64,000 bases of DNA from Desulfobacterales bacterium. GTDB lineage: Bacteria > Desulfobacterota > Desulfobacteria > Desulfobacterales > JAFDDL01. The translations under genes and the position numbers were made by a program. The stretch lies in assembly GCA_034003325.1 (NCBI GenBank), contig JAVEYW010000001.1, positions 281,838-345,837 on the forward strand. The letters are read 5' to 3'. The notes beneath the pieces are model-generated. The model was not told the origin of the DNA. It did not search any database and was given only the letters and a program-made list of their open reading frames with translations. This document shows, in pieces, positions 28,880 through 38,680 of this stretch (positions are counted from its first letter, which is position 1; the number at the start of each line of letters is the position of its first letter).

Positions 28880-30136
28880 ATGTCCGTTGAAACAACCATT
28901 CAGGCAATGGCGATAGCGGCAAGAAAAGCGTCTTTCAAGATTGCCGGAATCGATTCATCGCTTAAAAACGAGGTACTGCTGAAAATTGCCGATGCCATCG
29001 AGGCCGATGCCGATGAAATAAAGGTGGAAAACCAAAAAGATCTGGTCCGGGCAAGAGAAGCCGGGCTTTCCGAGGCCATGATCGACCGGTTGACCATTAC
29101 AAATGCGACCATCCTGTCCATGGCGCAGGGACTTCGGGATGTCGCCCGGCTTGAAGACCCGGTAGGTGCGATCGTTAAAGCCTGGCGTCGGCCGAACGGC
29201 CTGGAAGTCGCCAAAATGCGAATTCCCTTGGGCGTCATTGGTATTATTTATGAATCGCGCCCCAATGTGACGGTTGATGCCGCAGGCCTTTGCTTAAAAG
29301 CCGGAAATGCCGTTATTCTGCGGGGAGGCTCGGAGGCCCTTCACTCCAATCAGGCGCTGGCGGCAAAAATCGGCGCGGTTTTAAAGGCATCGGGATTGCC
29401 CGAAGCGGCGGTCCAGGTTGTCCCGATTCGGGATAGAAACGCGGTGAATGTGCTTCTGGCCCAGGAAGAATCGATCGATCTCATCATTCCCCGCGGCGGC
29501 GAAGGCCTGATCCGGTTTGTGGTGGAAAATTCCAAGATACCGGTCTTGAAGCATTATAAAGGGGTGTGCCATGTGTATGTCGATGACGGCGCGGATTTGG
29601 ACATGGCGGAGAAAATTGCGTTTAATGCCAAGGTGCAGCGCCCCGGTGTCTGCAATGCGATGGAAACGCTTCTGGTGCATTCAGCCGTCAGCGTGGCCTT
29701 TCTTCCCCGGCTAAAAGCCTGCTTTGACGCCGCCGGCGTTGAAATACGCGGATGCGCCGAAACCCGACGAATCCTTCCCGATGTAACACCCGCTACCGAG
29801 CAGGATTGGCCGGCAGAATATTTGGATCTGATATGCGCCGTGAAGATCGTTCCTGATATGCAAGCCGCCATAGAACACATCAGCGCGCATGGCTCCTGCC
29901 ATACCGAAACCATTGTCACCCGGGATTACGACCGCGCGCGCCGGTTTTTACGCAACGTGGATTCATCGGTCGTGCTGGTCAATGCCTCGACCCGATTTAA
30001 TGACGGCGGAGAGCTGGGGCTGGGGGCTGAAATCGGCATCAGTACCAGCAAGCTTCATGCATTCGGCCCCATGGGTCTTGAAGAGCTGACCACGACGAAA
30101 TTTATCGTGTACGGCAGCGGCCAGATACGGACCTGA
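28880..30136 (+). CDS. proA: Glutamate-5-semialdehyde dehydrogenase
   Basis: 418 aa NADPH-dependent reductase of gamma-glutamyl phosphate, the second step of proline synthesis. [29 protein letters not shown], the catalytic Cys in [14 protein letters not shown], and the ending [18 protein letters not shown] are diagnostic. The start ATG at 28880 has GGGGG 8 nt upstream; two earlier in-frame ATGs (28865, 28874) are too close to it. Confidence 0.97.
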   Translation: MSVETTIQAMAIAARKASFKIAGIDSSLKNEVLLKIADAIEADADEIKVENQKDLVRAREAGLSEAMIDRLTITNATILSMAQGLRDVARLEDPVGAIVKAWRRPNGLEVAKMRIPLGVIGIIYESRPNVTVDAAGLCLKAGNAVILRGGSEALHSNQALAAKIGAVLKASGLPEAAVQVVPIRDRNAVNVLLAQEESIDLIIPRGGEGLIRFVVENSKIPVLKHYKGVCHVYVDDGADLDMAEKIAFNAKVQRPGVCNAMETLLVHSAVSVAFLPRLKACFDAAGVEIRGCAETRRILPDVTPATEQDWPAEYLDLICAVKIVPDMQAAIEHISAHGSCHTETIVTRDYDRARRFLRNVDSSVVLVNASTRFNDGGELGLGAEIGISTSKLHAFGPMGLEELTTTKFIVYGSGQIRT

Positions 30137-30142
30137 GGCCGA

Positions 30143-30853
30143 ATGAAACCGTCCGGAGAACCAGCGGAAAATAGCCGCGCTGAAAAAGGCATCGGACTTT
30201 TTGGCGGCACCTTCAATCCCGTCCATTCGGGCCATATTCTGGCGGCCCAAACGGCGATGGCCCGGCTCGCGATGACCACCGTTTTGTTTATTCCCGCGGC
30301 CCTGCCGCCGCATAAATCCCCGGAACATGTGGTTGCGGCGGCGGACCGGTTGGAAATGCTTCGTCTGGCCGTTTCAGGGGTGCCGGGCCTCGCCGTCTCG
30401 GAGGTTGAATTAACCCGCACCGGCGGCTCCAGCTATACGATTGATACGGTGCGCCATTTTCTGGCCGATGCTTCCCCGGACACCCGATATTATCTCATGG
30501 TCGGCCTGGACGCTTTTTTAGAGATACACACCTGGAAATCTTATCAAACGCTCCTGCAACTCATTCCAATCGTGGTATTGGCAAGGCCCGATTTTCAGCC
30601 GAAACGGCAAAATGACACTCAAAATATACTGCAACATTATCTTCAATCCAAGATTTCCGCTTCATATGATTTCTCTATTGAAAACAAGCGGTTCGAGTGT
30701 GCGAATCGGCCACCGCTGTATCTGCTGAGCGGCGGGCTTAAGGCACTGTCCGCCACCTTCGTTCGGGAACGGATTCGTTCAAATGCCGATATCGGCCCAT
30801 TGGTCCCGGCGCGGGTCGCTGAATATATTAAACGGAAAGGACTTTATCGATGA
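30143..30853 (+). CDS. nadD: Nicotinate-nucleotide adenylyltransferase
   Basis: 236 aa enzyme making deamido-NAD from nicotinate mononucleotide and ATP. GLFGGTFNPVHSGH contains the nucleotidyltransferase HxGH motif, LFIPAALPPHK follows, and SATFVRERIR near the C-terminus stands in the place of the usual S-x-T-x-hR signature. It begins 6 nt after proA, and its stop overlaps the start of rsfS (ATGA). Confidence 0.95.
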   Translation: MKPSGEPAENSRAEKGIGLFGGTFNPVHSGHILAAQTAMARLAMTTVLFIPAALPPHKSPEHVVAAADRLEMLRLAVSGVPGLAVSEVELTRTGGSSYTIDTVRHFLADASPDTRYYLMVGLDAFLEIHTWKSYQTLLQLIPIVVLARPDFQPKRQNDTQNILQHYLQSKISASYDFSIENKRFECANRPPLYLLSGGLKALSATFVRERIRSNADIGPLVPARVAEYIKRKGLYR

Positions 30854-31269
30854 CGCAATCCTCCGGGAAGGCTATCACTGATTCGCTCGATGTGTTTGCA
30901 AAAGCAGCGCTCGGGAAAAAAGCCTTCGGACTGGTCATGCTCGATGTTCATGCATTGAGTTCGGTGACGGACGTATTTTTGATTTGCAGCGGGAAATCCA
31001 ACCGCCAGGTGACGGCCATTGCCGAGCATATTCAGGTAGAACTGAAAAAAAACAAACTTCGCCCCTTGAGTGTCGAAGGGTTAAAAGAGGGGCATTGGGT
31101 CGTGATGGATTATGGGCATGTCATCATTCACGTATTTTATGAGCCGACCCGAACCTTTTATGACATCGAAGGATTATGGGCGGATGCCAAACGAATTAAC
31201 ACCCCGAGCATGATTAAGGCCATAGCCGAAACGCACCCCGAAATGGAGCCAAGCGATGACGATGACTAA
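30850..31269 (+). CDS. rsfS: Ribosome silencing factor RsfS
   Basis: 139 aa. RsfS binds L14 and blocks subunit joining in starvation. VMLDVHALSSVTDVFLICSGKSNRQV and EGLKEGHWVVMDYGHVIIHVF are characteristic. The C-terminus is acidic (SDDDD). It overlaps nadD by 4 nt and gpmI by 14 nt, so these three are translationally linked, as is common in proteobacteria for nadD-rsfS. Confidence 0.96.
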   Translation: MTQSSGKAITDSLDVFAKAALGKKAFGLVMLDVHALSSVTDVFLICSGKSNRQVTAIAEHIQVELKKNKLRPLSVEGLKEGHWVVMDYGHVIIHVFYEPTRTFYDIEGLWADAKRINTPSMIKAIAETHPEMEPSDDDD

Positions 31270-32803
31270 ACCCTTGCTGCTGATGATTTTAGACGGATGG
31301 GGCATCAACCCGAATTCACGAGGCAATGCGATTTTTCAGGCAAACACCCCGTCCCTGGACGCACTATTGGCTGAGTACCCCGTTACCCGGCTGCGCTGTT
31401 CCGGCGAGGCGGTGGGGCTCCCGGATGGCTATATGGGAAATTCGGAAGTCGGACACTTAAATATCGGCGCCGGCCGCATCGTGTACCAGGAATTGATGCG
31501 AATCAACCGGAGCATTTCAGACGGCACCTTCTTTACCAACGAGGCGCTGATGACACTGATGCAGCAGGTTCGTGAAAAAAACGGCGCCCTTCACCTGATG
31601 GGATTGTGTTCGGATAGCGGGGTTCACAGCCATTTAAATCATCTCTATGCCCTGTTGGAAATGGCCAAACGAAATGAAATAGCCAAGGTGCATGTGCATC
31701 CCATCATGGACGGACGGGACAGTCCACCAGACAGCGGTATCCGGTACATAGGAGCGTTAGAGCGCAACATCCGCGAACTGGGCATCGGTGAAATCGCCAC
31801 CATCTGCGGCCGTTACTACGCCATGGACCGGGACAAGCGTTGGGATCGAACGGCCATCGCGTTTGACCTGTATACCAACGGAAAAGGCATTCCGGAAACC
31901 GAGCCGTCCGCGGCAGTGACCCATGCCTATGCCCGGGGAGAAACCGATGAATTTATTAAACCAATCATTCTGGTAACGGACACCGGGCGGCCCCGCACAT
32001 GCATTCGGGACAATGACGGCGTGATCGTATTTAATTTCAGGGCGGATCGGGTTCGCCAGATCACCCGGGCGATGACGGATCCGGATTTCAGCGAGATCTG
32101 GCGAACCCGCATGCCGAACCTGTGCGGATGGGTCTGCATGACGCTCTATGATGAGAGCTTTCCCTTGCCGGTGGCCTTTCCGCCGGGTCATATGAAAAAT
32201 ATTCTCGGAGAAGTGATCAGCCGCCATGGGCTGCACCAACTTCGCATCGCCGAAACGGAAAAATACGCCCATGTGACCTATTTTTTCAATGGCGGAGAGG
32301 AAACCCCGTTCCCCAATGAAGACCGGCGCCTCATTGCCTCTCCGCGCGATGTACCGACCTATGACCATAAACCCGAGATGAGCGCGTTTTTGATCAAAGC
32401 CGAACTGTTATCCGCATTAAATGAAGGCTACGACTTTATTGTGCTCAACTTTGCCAATATGGATATGGTCGGGCATACCGGTGTCATGGCGGCAGCCATC
32501 AAGGCCTGCGAGGCGGTCGATACCTGCGTGGGAGAAATTGTCGCCAAAATCAAAGCCATGGGCGGCGCGGTGATGGTAACAGCGGATCATGGTAATGCGG
32601 AAAAAATGCTGGAGGACGATGGTTCGGTTCACACCGCTCACACCTTAAATCCGGTTCCCTTTGTCCTGGTGGATGATACGCGGAAAACCAAGCGGTTGCG
32701 CGAAGGGGTGCTGGGCGACATCGCTCCGACCGTTCTGGAAATTTTAGGCATATCGCAACCTTCTGAAATGACGGGCACATCCCTCTTAATAGAAGACGTA
32801 TAA
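31256..32803 (+). CDS. gpmI: 2,3-bisphosphoglycerate-independent phosphoglycerate mutase
   Basis: 515 aa Mn-dependent glycolytic enzyme of the alkaline phosphatase superfamily. LLMILDGWG carries a metal Asp, and GYMGNSEVGHLNIG has the phospho-Ser (S63). IMDGRDSPPDSG and MVTADHGNAEKM are further metal/substrate motifs. The length is typical. The start overlaps the end of rsfS. An in-frame ATG at 31262 is also possible. Confidence 0.97.
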   Translation: MTMTKPLLLMILDGWGINPNSRGNAIFQANTPSLDALLAEYPVTRLRCSGEAVGLPDGYMGNSEVGHLNIGAGRIVYQELMRINRSISDGTFFTNEALMTLMQQVREKNGALHLMGLCSDSGVHSHLNHLYALLEMAKRNEIAKVHVHPIMDGRDSPPDSGIRYIGALERNIRELGIGEIATICGRYYAMDRDKRWDRTAIAFDLYTNGKGIPETEPSAAVTHAYARGETDEFIKPIILVTDTGRPRTCIRDNDGVIVFNFRADRVRQITRAMTDPDFSEIWRTRMPNLCGWVCMTLYDESFPLPVAFPPGHMKNILGEVISRHGLHQLRIAETEKYAHVTYFFNGGEETPFPNEDRRLIASPRDVPTYDHKPEMSAFLIKAELLSALNEGYDFIVLNFANMDMVGHTGVMAAAIKACEAVDTCVGEIVAKIKAMGGAVMVTADHGNAEKMLEDDGSVHTAHTLNPVPFVLVDDTRKTKRLREGVLGDIAPTVLEILGISQPSEMTGTSLLIEDV

Positions 32804-32825
32804 TCAAAAAGCATGGAGAGCTACC

Positions 32826-33374
32826 ATGGCAACCATTCAAAAGCCATATACCCTGATAGAAGATTTTGTGACCGGGCAACAAGTCCCGAATGTGGGAGCC
32901 GAGGCCAATCGCCAGGCAATGGAAAAGGTGCTGGTGCAGGAAAAAGGCTTTCTTAAATCCGATATTGAAGTAGATGCCGCTATCGAAGTGACCATCGCAG
33001 GGGAACCCTACGAATCCAGAATCGATCTGGTGGTGAGCACGAACGGCCAACGAATCATGGCCATCAAATGCGCGGCCGGCTCACTATCGTCCCGTGAAAG
33101 GGAGATCGTTGCGGCGGCCCGGCTTATCGATACCTGCCAAATTCCGCTGGCCGTGGTCTCGGACGGCGCGCAGGCCATAGTGCTCGATACCCTAACCGGC
33201 AAAAAGATCAGCGACGGCATGGACGCCGTGCCCACCAAAGCGCAGGCAGTTCAGTTATTAAAAGACGCCGAGCCGGTTGCTTTTCCGGAAAACAAACGGG
33301 AGCGGGAAAAACTCGTATTCAGAACCTATGATATCGAAAACGTCAATGTCCGCCGAAACATCGTTTCGGGTTAA
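32826..33374 (+). CDS. HsdR N-terminal-like protein lacking nuclease residues
   Basis: 182 aa, similar to the type I restriction enzyme R-subunit N-terminal (HSDR_N) nuclease fold: RIDLVVSTNGQRIMAIKCAAG corresponds to the usual D...E-x-K core. D67 is retained, but the E and K positions read K81 and A83, so DNA cleavage is unlikely. I recall similar stand-alone proteins in related sulfate reducers. GGAGAG precedes the ATG. It is 22 nt after gpmI and probably co-transcribed. The function is unknown; a structural or regulatory role is inferred. Confidence 0.7.
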   Translation: MATIQKPYTLIEDFVTGQQVPNVGAEANRQAMEKVLVQEKGFLKSDIEVDAAIEVTIAGEPYESRIDLVVSTNGQRIMAIKCAAGSLSSREREIVAAARLIDTCQIPLAVVSDGAQAIVLDTLTGKKISDGMDAVPTKAQAVQLLKDAEPVAFPENKREREKLVFRTYDIENVNVRRNIVSG

Positions 33375-33422
33375 TTTCCGGTGCCATAGCCAACACGCCC
33401 CTATCAAGGAGGAAATACCGGC

Positions 33423-33557
33423 GTGCTTAACCGTGCACGAATTGTTATAAAAAGCGGCTCTAAACCGGCAAAGCCGAAAGCTGGGCTTCCAACGACCTTC
33501 TCCAGTTATGCACGCTTTTTTGTGCATGTTTCTGATAAAGGGCCTTTAACTGATTGA
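33423..33557 (+). CDS. Possible 44-aa small protein
   Basis: A strong AAGGAGG (33406-33412) stands 10 nt before GTG at 33423, opening a 44-codon frame rich in Lys, Pro and Thr, with no recognisable domain. No other gene uses this ribosome-binding site. GTG start, short length and lack of similarity make this uncertain. The stretch up to 33604 otherwise holds only an ATGCAC/GTGCAT inverted repeat around a T-run near 33510. Confidence 0.3.
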   Translation: MLNRARIVIKSGSKPAKPKAGLPTTFSSYARFFVHVSDKGPLTD

Positions 33558-33604
33558 AGATTGAAAGCAGGAATCAACATAACATATATCGGTAACGGTG
33601 AAAA

Positions 33605-34597
33605 ATGAGCAACTATTTATCTCAGGAATCAATCCGTAAACTCACAGACCCGTGGTTTACTCCGCCAAACCCGGGGTATGTTTTTAATATTTATTCAGAT
33701 ACCAGCGAGTTTTATCGCATACAATATGGTGACATTGTTGTTTTAAATGATGTCCCGTATCTTATCCGGCATAATGCCAAAGAAGGACGTTTCGGTCTTG
33801 ATGATGAAGAAAAGTTCTGGGTCAAGCGCGCGATAGACTTAAATACCGGTGAAACAAAGATTATTAAACTTGTATTTTTCGAAAAGTTTATAGCCCGCGT
33901 AGGCGGTGTTGATTTTGAATGTTTCAGGAGTCCGCGTAAAGAGGCCCGCATTCTTAGCATCGTTAAGGACCATGACAATTTCATGCACGGTTTTTCGGTT
34001 CAAGACGAGAAAGACAATGTCGTCAGGATAATTGATTTCATTTATGGCAAAACTCTGGCAGATTATATAAGGGGGTTGTCATCAGGGATGGAACATGAAA
34101 CTTATTTCTACAAACACTTTCCTGAAATTCTTGAAAACTTCATGGAATGCGCTCAGGCAATCCGTTTCCTTCACGAAAACAGAGAAAAACATGGTGACAT
34201 ACGCAGGGATCACATATTGATAGACAGGGATGCCGGATGCTGGCGCTGGATTGATTTTGACTACAATTTTCGTCACCGGGAGAATATGTTCGGCTACGAT
34301 ATGTTCGGCTTGGGCAATGTTTTGATTTATCTTGCCGGAATGGGAGATATTCTGATCGCAGATATAGTCAAGACAAATCATCCGGCGCTTTCTACGCTTG
34401 GTGAAGAAGACATGAACATCGTATTTAACAACCGGGTTGCAAATATTAAAAAGATTTATCCCTATATACCGGACAGCCTTAACCGTGTGCTTATGCATTT
34501 TTCAAAAAGCGCCAATATTTTTTATGATAAAACGTTTCAGTTTATTGATGATTTGAATGAATTCAGGGCTGCTTTTTTTAAAGGGGGTAAGAAATGA
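33605..34597 (+). CDS. Atypical protein kinase-like protein
   Basis: 330 aa with a divergent protein kinase fold. The VAIK-type Lys is probably in KIIKLVF. The catalytic loop at about 195 reads HGDIRRDHILID (His where the usual Asn stands), and WIDFDYN replaces DFG. HENREKHGD and GYDMFGLGNVLIYLAGMG correspond to the helices around the catalytic loop. There is no membrane segment. Catalytic competence is unclear. The stop overlaps the start of the UspA gene by 4 nt (ATGA), so the two proteins are made together. The base composition is visibly AT-richer than the neighbouring operons, suggesting acquisition. Confidence 0.65.
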   Translation: MSNYLSQESIRKLTDPWFTPPNPGYVFNIYSDTSEFYRIQYGDIVVLNDVPYLIRHNAKEGRFGLDDEEKFWVKRAIDLNTGETKIIKLVFFEKFIARVGGVDFECFRSPRKEARILSIVKDHDNFMHGFSVQDEKDNVVRIIDFIYGKTLADYIRGLSSGMEHETYFYKHFPEILENFMECAQAIRFLHENREKHGDIRRDHILIDRDAGCWRWIDFDYNFRHRENMFGYDMFGLGNVLIYLAGMGDILIADIVKTNHPALSTLGEEDMNIVFNNRVANIKKIYPYIPDSLNRVLMHFSKSANIFYDKTFQFIDDLNEFRAAFFKGGKK

Positions 34598-35055
34598 ATT
34601 TGAATATTAATAGAAATATCCTGATCGCCGCAGATGAATCCGAGAATGCGAAACGAGCCGTTTTGTATGTGGCAAAACTGTTAGGCGGCATGAAAGGCTT
34701 TAAGGTAACAGTACTTCATATTATAAGGGAGCCCGAAGAAGACTATTTCCCCGATGATGCCAAAAAAGACAAATGGTATAAGGAATACAAGGAAAATATA
34801 GACAAGGTGATGGAAGAATACAGGCAGATACTTATAGCCGCAGGGTTTGCCACCGAGGATGTTTCAACACGCTCAACACTCCGCTATTGTCCTTCTATGG
34901 CGGAATGTATATTGGCAGAGCGGGACAAGCTTGAATACGGCACGCTGGTTGTGGGCAGAAAAGGTCTTTCGCGAAAAGAAGAATTTCTTTTCGGAAGCGT
35001 CTCAAACAAAATAGTAAGAACCGCCCGCAACTGCACCGTATGGGTGGTAGAATAA
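34594..35055 (+). CDS. Universal stress protein (ATP-binding UspA type)
   Basis: 153 aa. Starts NILIAADESENAKRAV, and the C-terminal region has GRKGLSRKEEFLFGS, an exact G-x2-G-x9-G-S ATP-binding motif as in MJ0577-type Usp proteins. The middle (about 45-65) is rich in charged residues. It is translationally coupled to the atypical kinase upstream, suggesting that the kinase phosphorylates or is controlled by this ATP-binding protein (inference). AT-rich composition is shared with the kinase gene. Confidence 0.9.
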   Translation: MNLNINRNILIAADESENAKRAVLYVAKLLGGMKGFKVTVLHIIREPEEDYFPDDAKKDKWYKEYKENIDKVMEEYRQILIAAGFATEDVSTRSTLRYCPSMAECILAERDKLEYGTLVVGRKGLSRKEEFLFGSVSNKIVRTARNCTVWVVE

Positions 35056-35356
35056 TTTTTTATTGATGAACACGCTTGTCCAAAAATGCCGTAAACGTAA
35101 AAAAGTAATCCCATAATAAAAAACCCCCTTATAAAGCATGGCTTAGCTGCAAAAAAAAACACACAGCCAAAACAAGTAGGCATTTCGATGGTATGCTGTG
35201 CAAGTTTGTTTGGTCAAGTGGGTTGCAATATGGCGCATTACCGCTTTGCCGATGAGAAGGCCATCAAGCCGCCTATATTTAACGGTGGCAAAATCGGGAG
35301 GATTTCCGAATGTGAAAGGTACTGCCTCTTTTGGAGGTTTTAACGGTTGAAATTAA
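35056..35356. other. 301-nt region between uspA and tRNA-Lys
   Basis: No confident gene. A 51-codon plus-strand frame at 35188-35343 has coding-like codon use in its middle (MAHYRFADEKAIKPP) but no ribosome-binding site or known family. It may be a remnant. No direct copy of the tRNA-Lys 3-prime end is seen here or before 33605. Confidence 0.4.
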
Positions 35357-35433
<77 letters not shown>

Positions 35434-35466
35434 GGACTAAAAAAAAGCACCCCGGAAACGGGTTGG

Positions 35467-35495
35467 TACCTATCAAGTTTGTGTTTGCTTGTCAA
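35467..35495 (-). promoter_or_regulatory. Candidate promoter of tRNA-Lys
   Basis: Minus-strand TTGACA (35495-35490), 17-nt spacer, weak -10 TAGGTA (35472-35467). A short CCCG/CGGG hairpin followed by eight T residues lies between this and the tRNA 5-prime end, which is odd for a tRNA leader. Confidence 0.35.
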
Positions 35496-35802
35496 TTTTA
35501 AATCAAGAAAAAAATGATTTTCCCGACCCGAGTTCATCACGGTTGCGCACGCCCAATCGTTTCCGTGCTCGTTGCGCCGGAAAACAGCGATCAAAGCGGT
35601 CTATCAGAGGAAACGGCCGCAGCATCCCCGGGTTTCATGCCGCGGTTGTTCACTAAGCGAACCATTATGGTCTTGCCTATGGCATTGCCTTTTCTTTGAT
35701 AATGGGTCGACGAATTTTTTCCAGACGCCCCATTGAATCAATGATAACACTTTGTTATTTTAAAATCACCCGAGATTTCGCGGCGCTCGATGCCCGTGAA
35801 AA

Positions 35803-35831
35803 TTGACAAAACGCCCCTTCTCGGCCATACT
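35803..35831 (+). promoter_or_regulatory. Sigma-70 promoter of the acs-pdh operon
   Basis: Perfect -35 TTGACA (35803-35808), exact 17-nt spacer, -10 CATACT (35826-35831). The start of transcription would be near 35838, about 78 nt before the TTG start of the synthetase gene. Confidence 0.6.
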
Positions 35832-35915
35832 TCCACTTAATAATAAGCAAGTTTCCGTTCATTTTAACCAACCGAAACAACGCAGCCTTTTTTCAGATGG
35901 AAAGGAAGTGCGAAT

Positions 35916-37676
35916 TTGCTTTGGGAACCTATTGAGAAGCATCCGGAATCCTTTCGAAAGATTCCCCACCTGCTGAATTATGCCGACACCTTTGCCGCCT
36001 TTTCCTGGAATGCCATTCGCAGTGAGTTGCAAGGGCTTCCCGAAAACAGAGGGCTGAACATTGCGCACGAAGCGGTTGACCGTCATGCGGAGGGACATCT
36101 TCGCGACCACGTGGCCCTGCAATGGCTTGGCAGTGAAGACACAATCCGCGCCTTCACCTACGCCGAGCTCAGATCGCAAAGCAATCGCTTCGCCAATATT
36201 CTCCAGGAACTCGGCATTGGGAAGGGAGATACGGTTTGCGCACTGGTCGGCCGAATTCCCGAACTCTACATCGCAGCTCTGGGGACTTTCAAAAACACCA
36301 GCATCTTTTGTCCCCTGTTTTCGGCTTTCGGTCCGGAACCCATCTACCAGCGCCTCAGCCGCGGGGATGCCAAAATTCTGCTGACCACCGAACATTACTA
36401 CCGCCAAAAGGTAAGTCCGTTGATGAACAACCTGCCCAAGCTCAAGCAGGTGCTCTTGATTGACGTCAAAGATCATCCGGGAAACGGCCTTCTGTCGCTG
36501 CCCAGGCTCATGGCCCAATCTTCCGACGCTTTTATCATTCCACCGACCGACCCGGAGGATATCGCGGTCCTGCACTTTACCAGCGGCACCACCGGCATGC
36601 CCAAAGGCGCGCTCCATGCGCACAACGCCGTACTGACCCACTATATGACCGGCAAATATGTGATGGATTTTCACCCGGAGGATATCTTCTGGTGCACGGC
36701 CGACCCCGGATGGGTCACGGGAACCTCTTACGGCATCATTTCGCCGCTCCTGCATGGAATCACCAACGTGGTTGATGAAGGGGATTTCGACGCCCTGCGC
36801 TGGTGTCATATCTTGGAATCCCAGAAGATCAGCGTCTGGTACACGGCGCCAACAGCCATTCGCAGATTCATGCGACTAGGACTCGATCCGGCCCGAAAGT
36901 ACGACCTTCGTCACCTGCGTGTCATTCACAGCGTTGGTGAACCCCTTAACCCCGAGGCCGTGGTGTGGGGCTTAAAGGCCATGGGATTGCCGATCCATGA
37001 CAATTGGTGGCAGACGGAAACCGGCGGCATCATGATCGCCAATTTTCCCGCCATGGAAATTCGGCCCGGTTCCATGGGGCGTCCGCTTCCCGGCATCGAG
37101 GCGGCCATCGTCCAGCGTGTGAATCCCGATGCCGTCCAGGTGATCGAGACGCCCGGCGTTCAAGGCGATCTGGCGCTCAGGCCGGGATGGCCATCCATGT
37201 TTCGGGGCTACCTGCACGACGAGGCGCGCTACCGCAAGTGCTTCGTCGGCGGATGGTATTTGACGGGGGATCTGGCCAGGCGTGATGAAGACGGATATTT
37301 CTGGTTTGTGGGCCGGGCCGATGACATCATCAAAACCTCCGGGCACATGGTGGGGCCCTTTGAAGTGGAAAGCACCCTCATGGAACACCCCGCCGTTGCC
37401 GAGGCAGGGGTCATCGGAAAACCGGACCCGCTCATCGGGGAGATCGTAAAGGCGTTTGTCGCCTTGAAGCCAGGCATCCCCCCCAGCGATGCGCTACGTC
37501 TGGAACTTATCGGTTTTGCCCGTAAAAAGCTCGGTTCGGCCGTTGCGCCCAAGGAAATTGATTTTAAGCCGGACCTTCCCAAAAACAAGGCGGGAAAAAT
37601 TATGCGGCGACTGCTCAAAGCCCGTGAGTTGGGTTTGCCCGAAGGCGATCTTTCCACATTGGAGGATTCAGGATGA
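35916..37676 (+). CDS. AMP-forming acyl-CoA (acetyl-CoA type) synthetase
   Basis: 586 aa ANL-superfamily ligase, close in length and motifs to Bacillus AcsA-type acetyl-CoA synthetases. [16 protein letters not shown] is the ATP-binding P-loop, [15 protein letters not shown] the substrate region, and [38 protein letters not shown] the hinge. [12 protein letters not shown] carries the catalytic Lys that protein acetyltransferases modify in Acs. The start is TTG at 35916 with AAAGGAAG 7 nt upstream; the nearby ATG is out of frame. The stop overlaps pdhA by 4 nt. The acyl substrate (acetate, propionate or other short acid) is not determined. Confidence 0.88.
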   Translation: MLWEPIEKHPESFRKIPHLLNYADTFAAFSWNAIRSELQGLPENRGLNIAHEAVDRHAEGHLRDHVALQWLGSEDTIRAFTYAELRSQSNRFANILQELGIGKGDTVCALVGRIPELYIAALGTFKNTSIFCPLFSAFGPEPIYQRLSRGDAKILLTTEHYYRQKVSPLMNNLPKLKQVLLIDVKDHPGNGLLSLPRLMAQSSDAFIIPPTDPEDIAVLHFTSGTTGMPKGALHAHNAVLTHYMTGKYVMDFHPEDIFWCTADPGWVTGTSYGIISPLLHGITNVVDEGDFDALRWCHILESQKISVWYTAPTAIRRFMRLGLDPARKYDLRHLRVIHSVGEPLNPEAVVWGLKAMGLPIHDNWWQTETGGIMIANFPAMEIRPGSMGRPLPGIEAAIVQRVNPDAVQVIETPGVQGDLALRPGWPSMFRGYLHDEARYRKCFVGGWYLTGDLARRDEDGYFWFVGRADDIIKTSGHMVGPFEVESTLMEHPAVAEAGVIGKPDPLIGEIVKAFVALKPGIPPSDALRLELIGFARKKLGSAVAPKEIDFKPDLPKNKAGKIMRRLLKARELGLPEGDLSTLEDSG

Positions 37677-38680
37677 ACACTCAAGATGCCGTTAACCTAA
37701 ATGGGGCCACCGTTGACCGCGATCACGCATTGCACCTGCTGAGGTCCATGATTCGCATCCGCCGGCTGGAGGAAAAGTGCGCAGAGCTTTACAGCGCCAC
37801 GAAAATTCGGGGATTTTTACACCTCTACGATGGCGAAGAGGCGGTGGCCGTCGGGATCCTCGAAGCGCTGACCCGGGACGACGCCGTCGTGGCGACCTAT
37901 CGGGAGCACGGCCATGCACTCATAAGGGGGGTTTCGGCCGGCGCTATTCTGGCGGAGATGTACGGCAAACAGGAGGGGTGCAGCCGCGGTCGAGGCGGTT
38001 CCATGCATCTTTTCGATAACAAAACTCGGTTTTACGGAGGCAATGCCATCGTGGGCGGCGGTCTTCCCATTGCCGTCGGTCTCGCTCTGGCAGACAAAAT
38101 GCAGCACAAACAGCGGGTTACCTGTTGCTTTTTCGGCGAAGGGGCCGTGGCCGAGGGGGAGTTTCATGAAAGCCTGAACCTTGCGGCCCTCTGGCAATTG
38201 CCGGTGCTGTTCGTATGCGAAAACAATTTGTATGCCATGGGCACGGCGCTGAAATTCGAGCAGGCCGTTCAGGATATCACCCGCAAGGCCGCAAGCTACG
38301 ACGTGAGTTCAGCAGCCGTGGACGGCATGGACGTGCTGGCTGTCGAGACGGCCGCAAAAAAGGCGGCACAGACGGTTCGCACCCAAGGAAAGCCATTTTT
38401 TCTGGAGTGCCGCACCTATCGCTTTCGGGCCCACTCCATGTATGATCCGGAGCTCTATCGCCCCAAATCCGAAGTTGAGGAATGGAAAAAGTCCTGCCCC
38501 ATTGCGACCTTTGCTCGGAAAATGAAAACCGAAGGGTGCATCGGCAATGTTGACATTGAAACCATCGAGCGCGACGTTGCTCGGGAAATCAACGAAGCAG
38601 TGGCTTTTGCCGAGGCATGCACCTGGGAGCCCATAGAGGACATGACCCGTTTTGTCCATTCGGAACGGAGGACGCCATGA
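37673..38680 (+). CDS. pdhA: 2-oxoacid (pyruvate/acetoin-type) dehydrogenase E1 alpha subunit
   Basis: 335 aa thiamine-diphosphate enzyme subunit. The ThDP motif begins [15 protein letters not shown] and ends in CENN (GDG...NN type). [11 protein letters not shown] carries the active-site His pair, and [12 protein letters not shown] is the conserved phosphorylation-loop region. Length and motifs fit pyruvate or acetoin dehydrogenase E1 alpha; eye inspection cannot separate them. It overlaps the synthetase upstream and E1 beta downstream by 4 nt each, so it is translated in a coupled chain. Confidence 0.93.
   Translation: MNTQDAVNLNGATVDRDHALHLLRSMIRIRRLEEKCAELYSATKIRGFLHLYDGEEAVAVGILEALTRDDAVVATYREHGHALIRGVSAGAILAEMYGKQEGCSRGRGGSMHLFDNKTRFYGGNAIVGGGLPIAVGLALADKMQHKQRVTCCFFGEGAVAEGEFHESLNLAALWQLPVLFVCENNLYAMGTALKFEQAVQDITRKAASYDVSSAAVDGMDVLAVETAAKKAAQTVRTQGKPFFLECRTYRFRAHSMYDPELYRPKSEVEEWKKSCPIATFARKMKTEGCIGNVDIETIERDVAREINEAVAFAEACTWEPIEDMTRFVHSERRTP

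Larger units (their letters stand above)
35434..35915. other. 482-nt region between tRNA-Lys and the acs-pdh operon
   Basis: Contains the tRNA-Lys promoter and leader hairpin at the left and the acs promoter at 35803-35831 at the right. The centre shows no gene or repeat that I can support. Confidence 0.5.

Noticed and set aside
35514..35699. Small plus-strand frame upstream of the acs operon
   Set aside because: No ribosome-binding site and lies upstream of the mapped-looking promoter; treated as intergenic.
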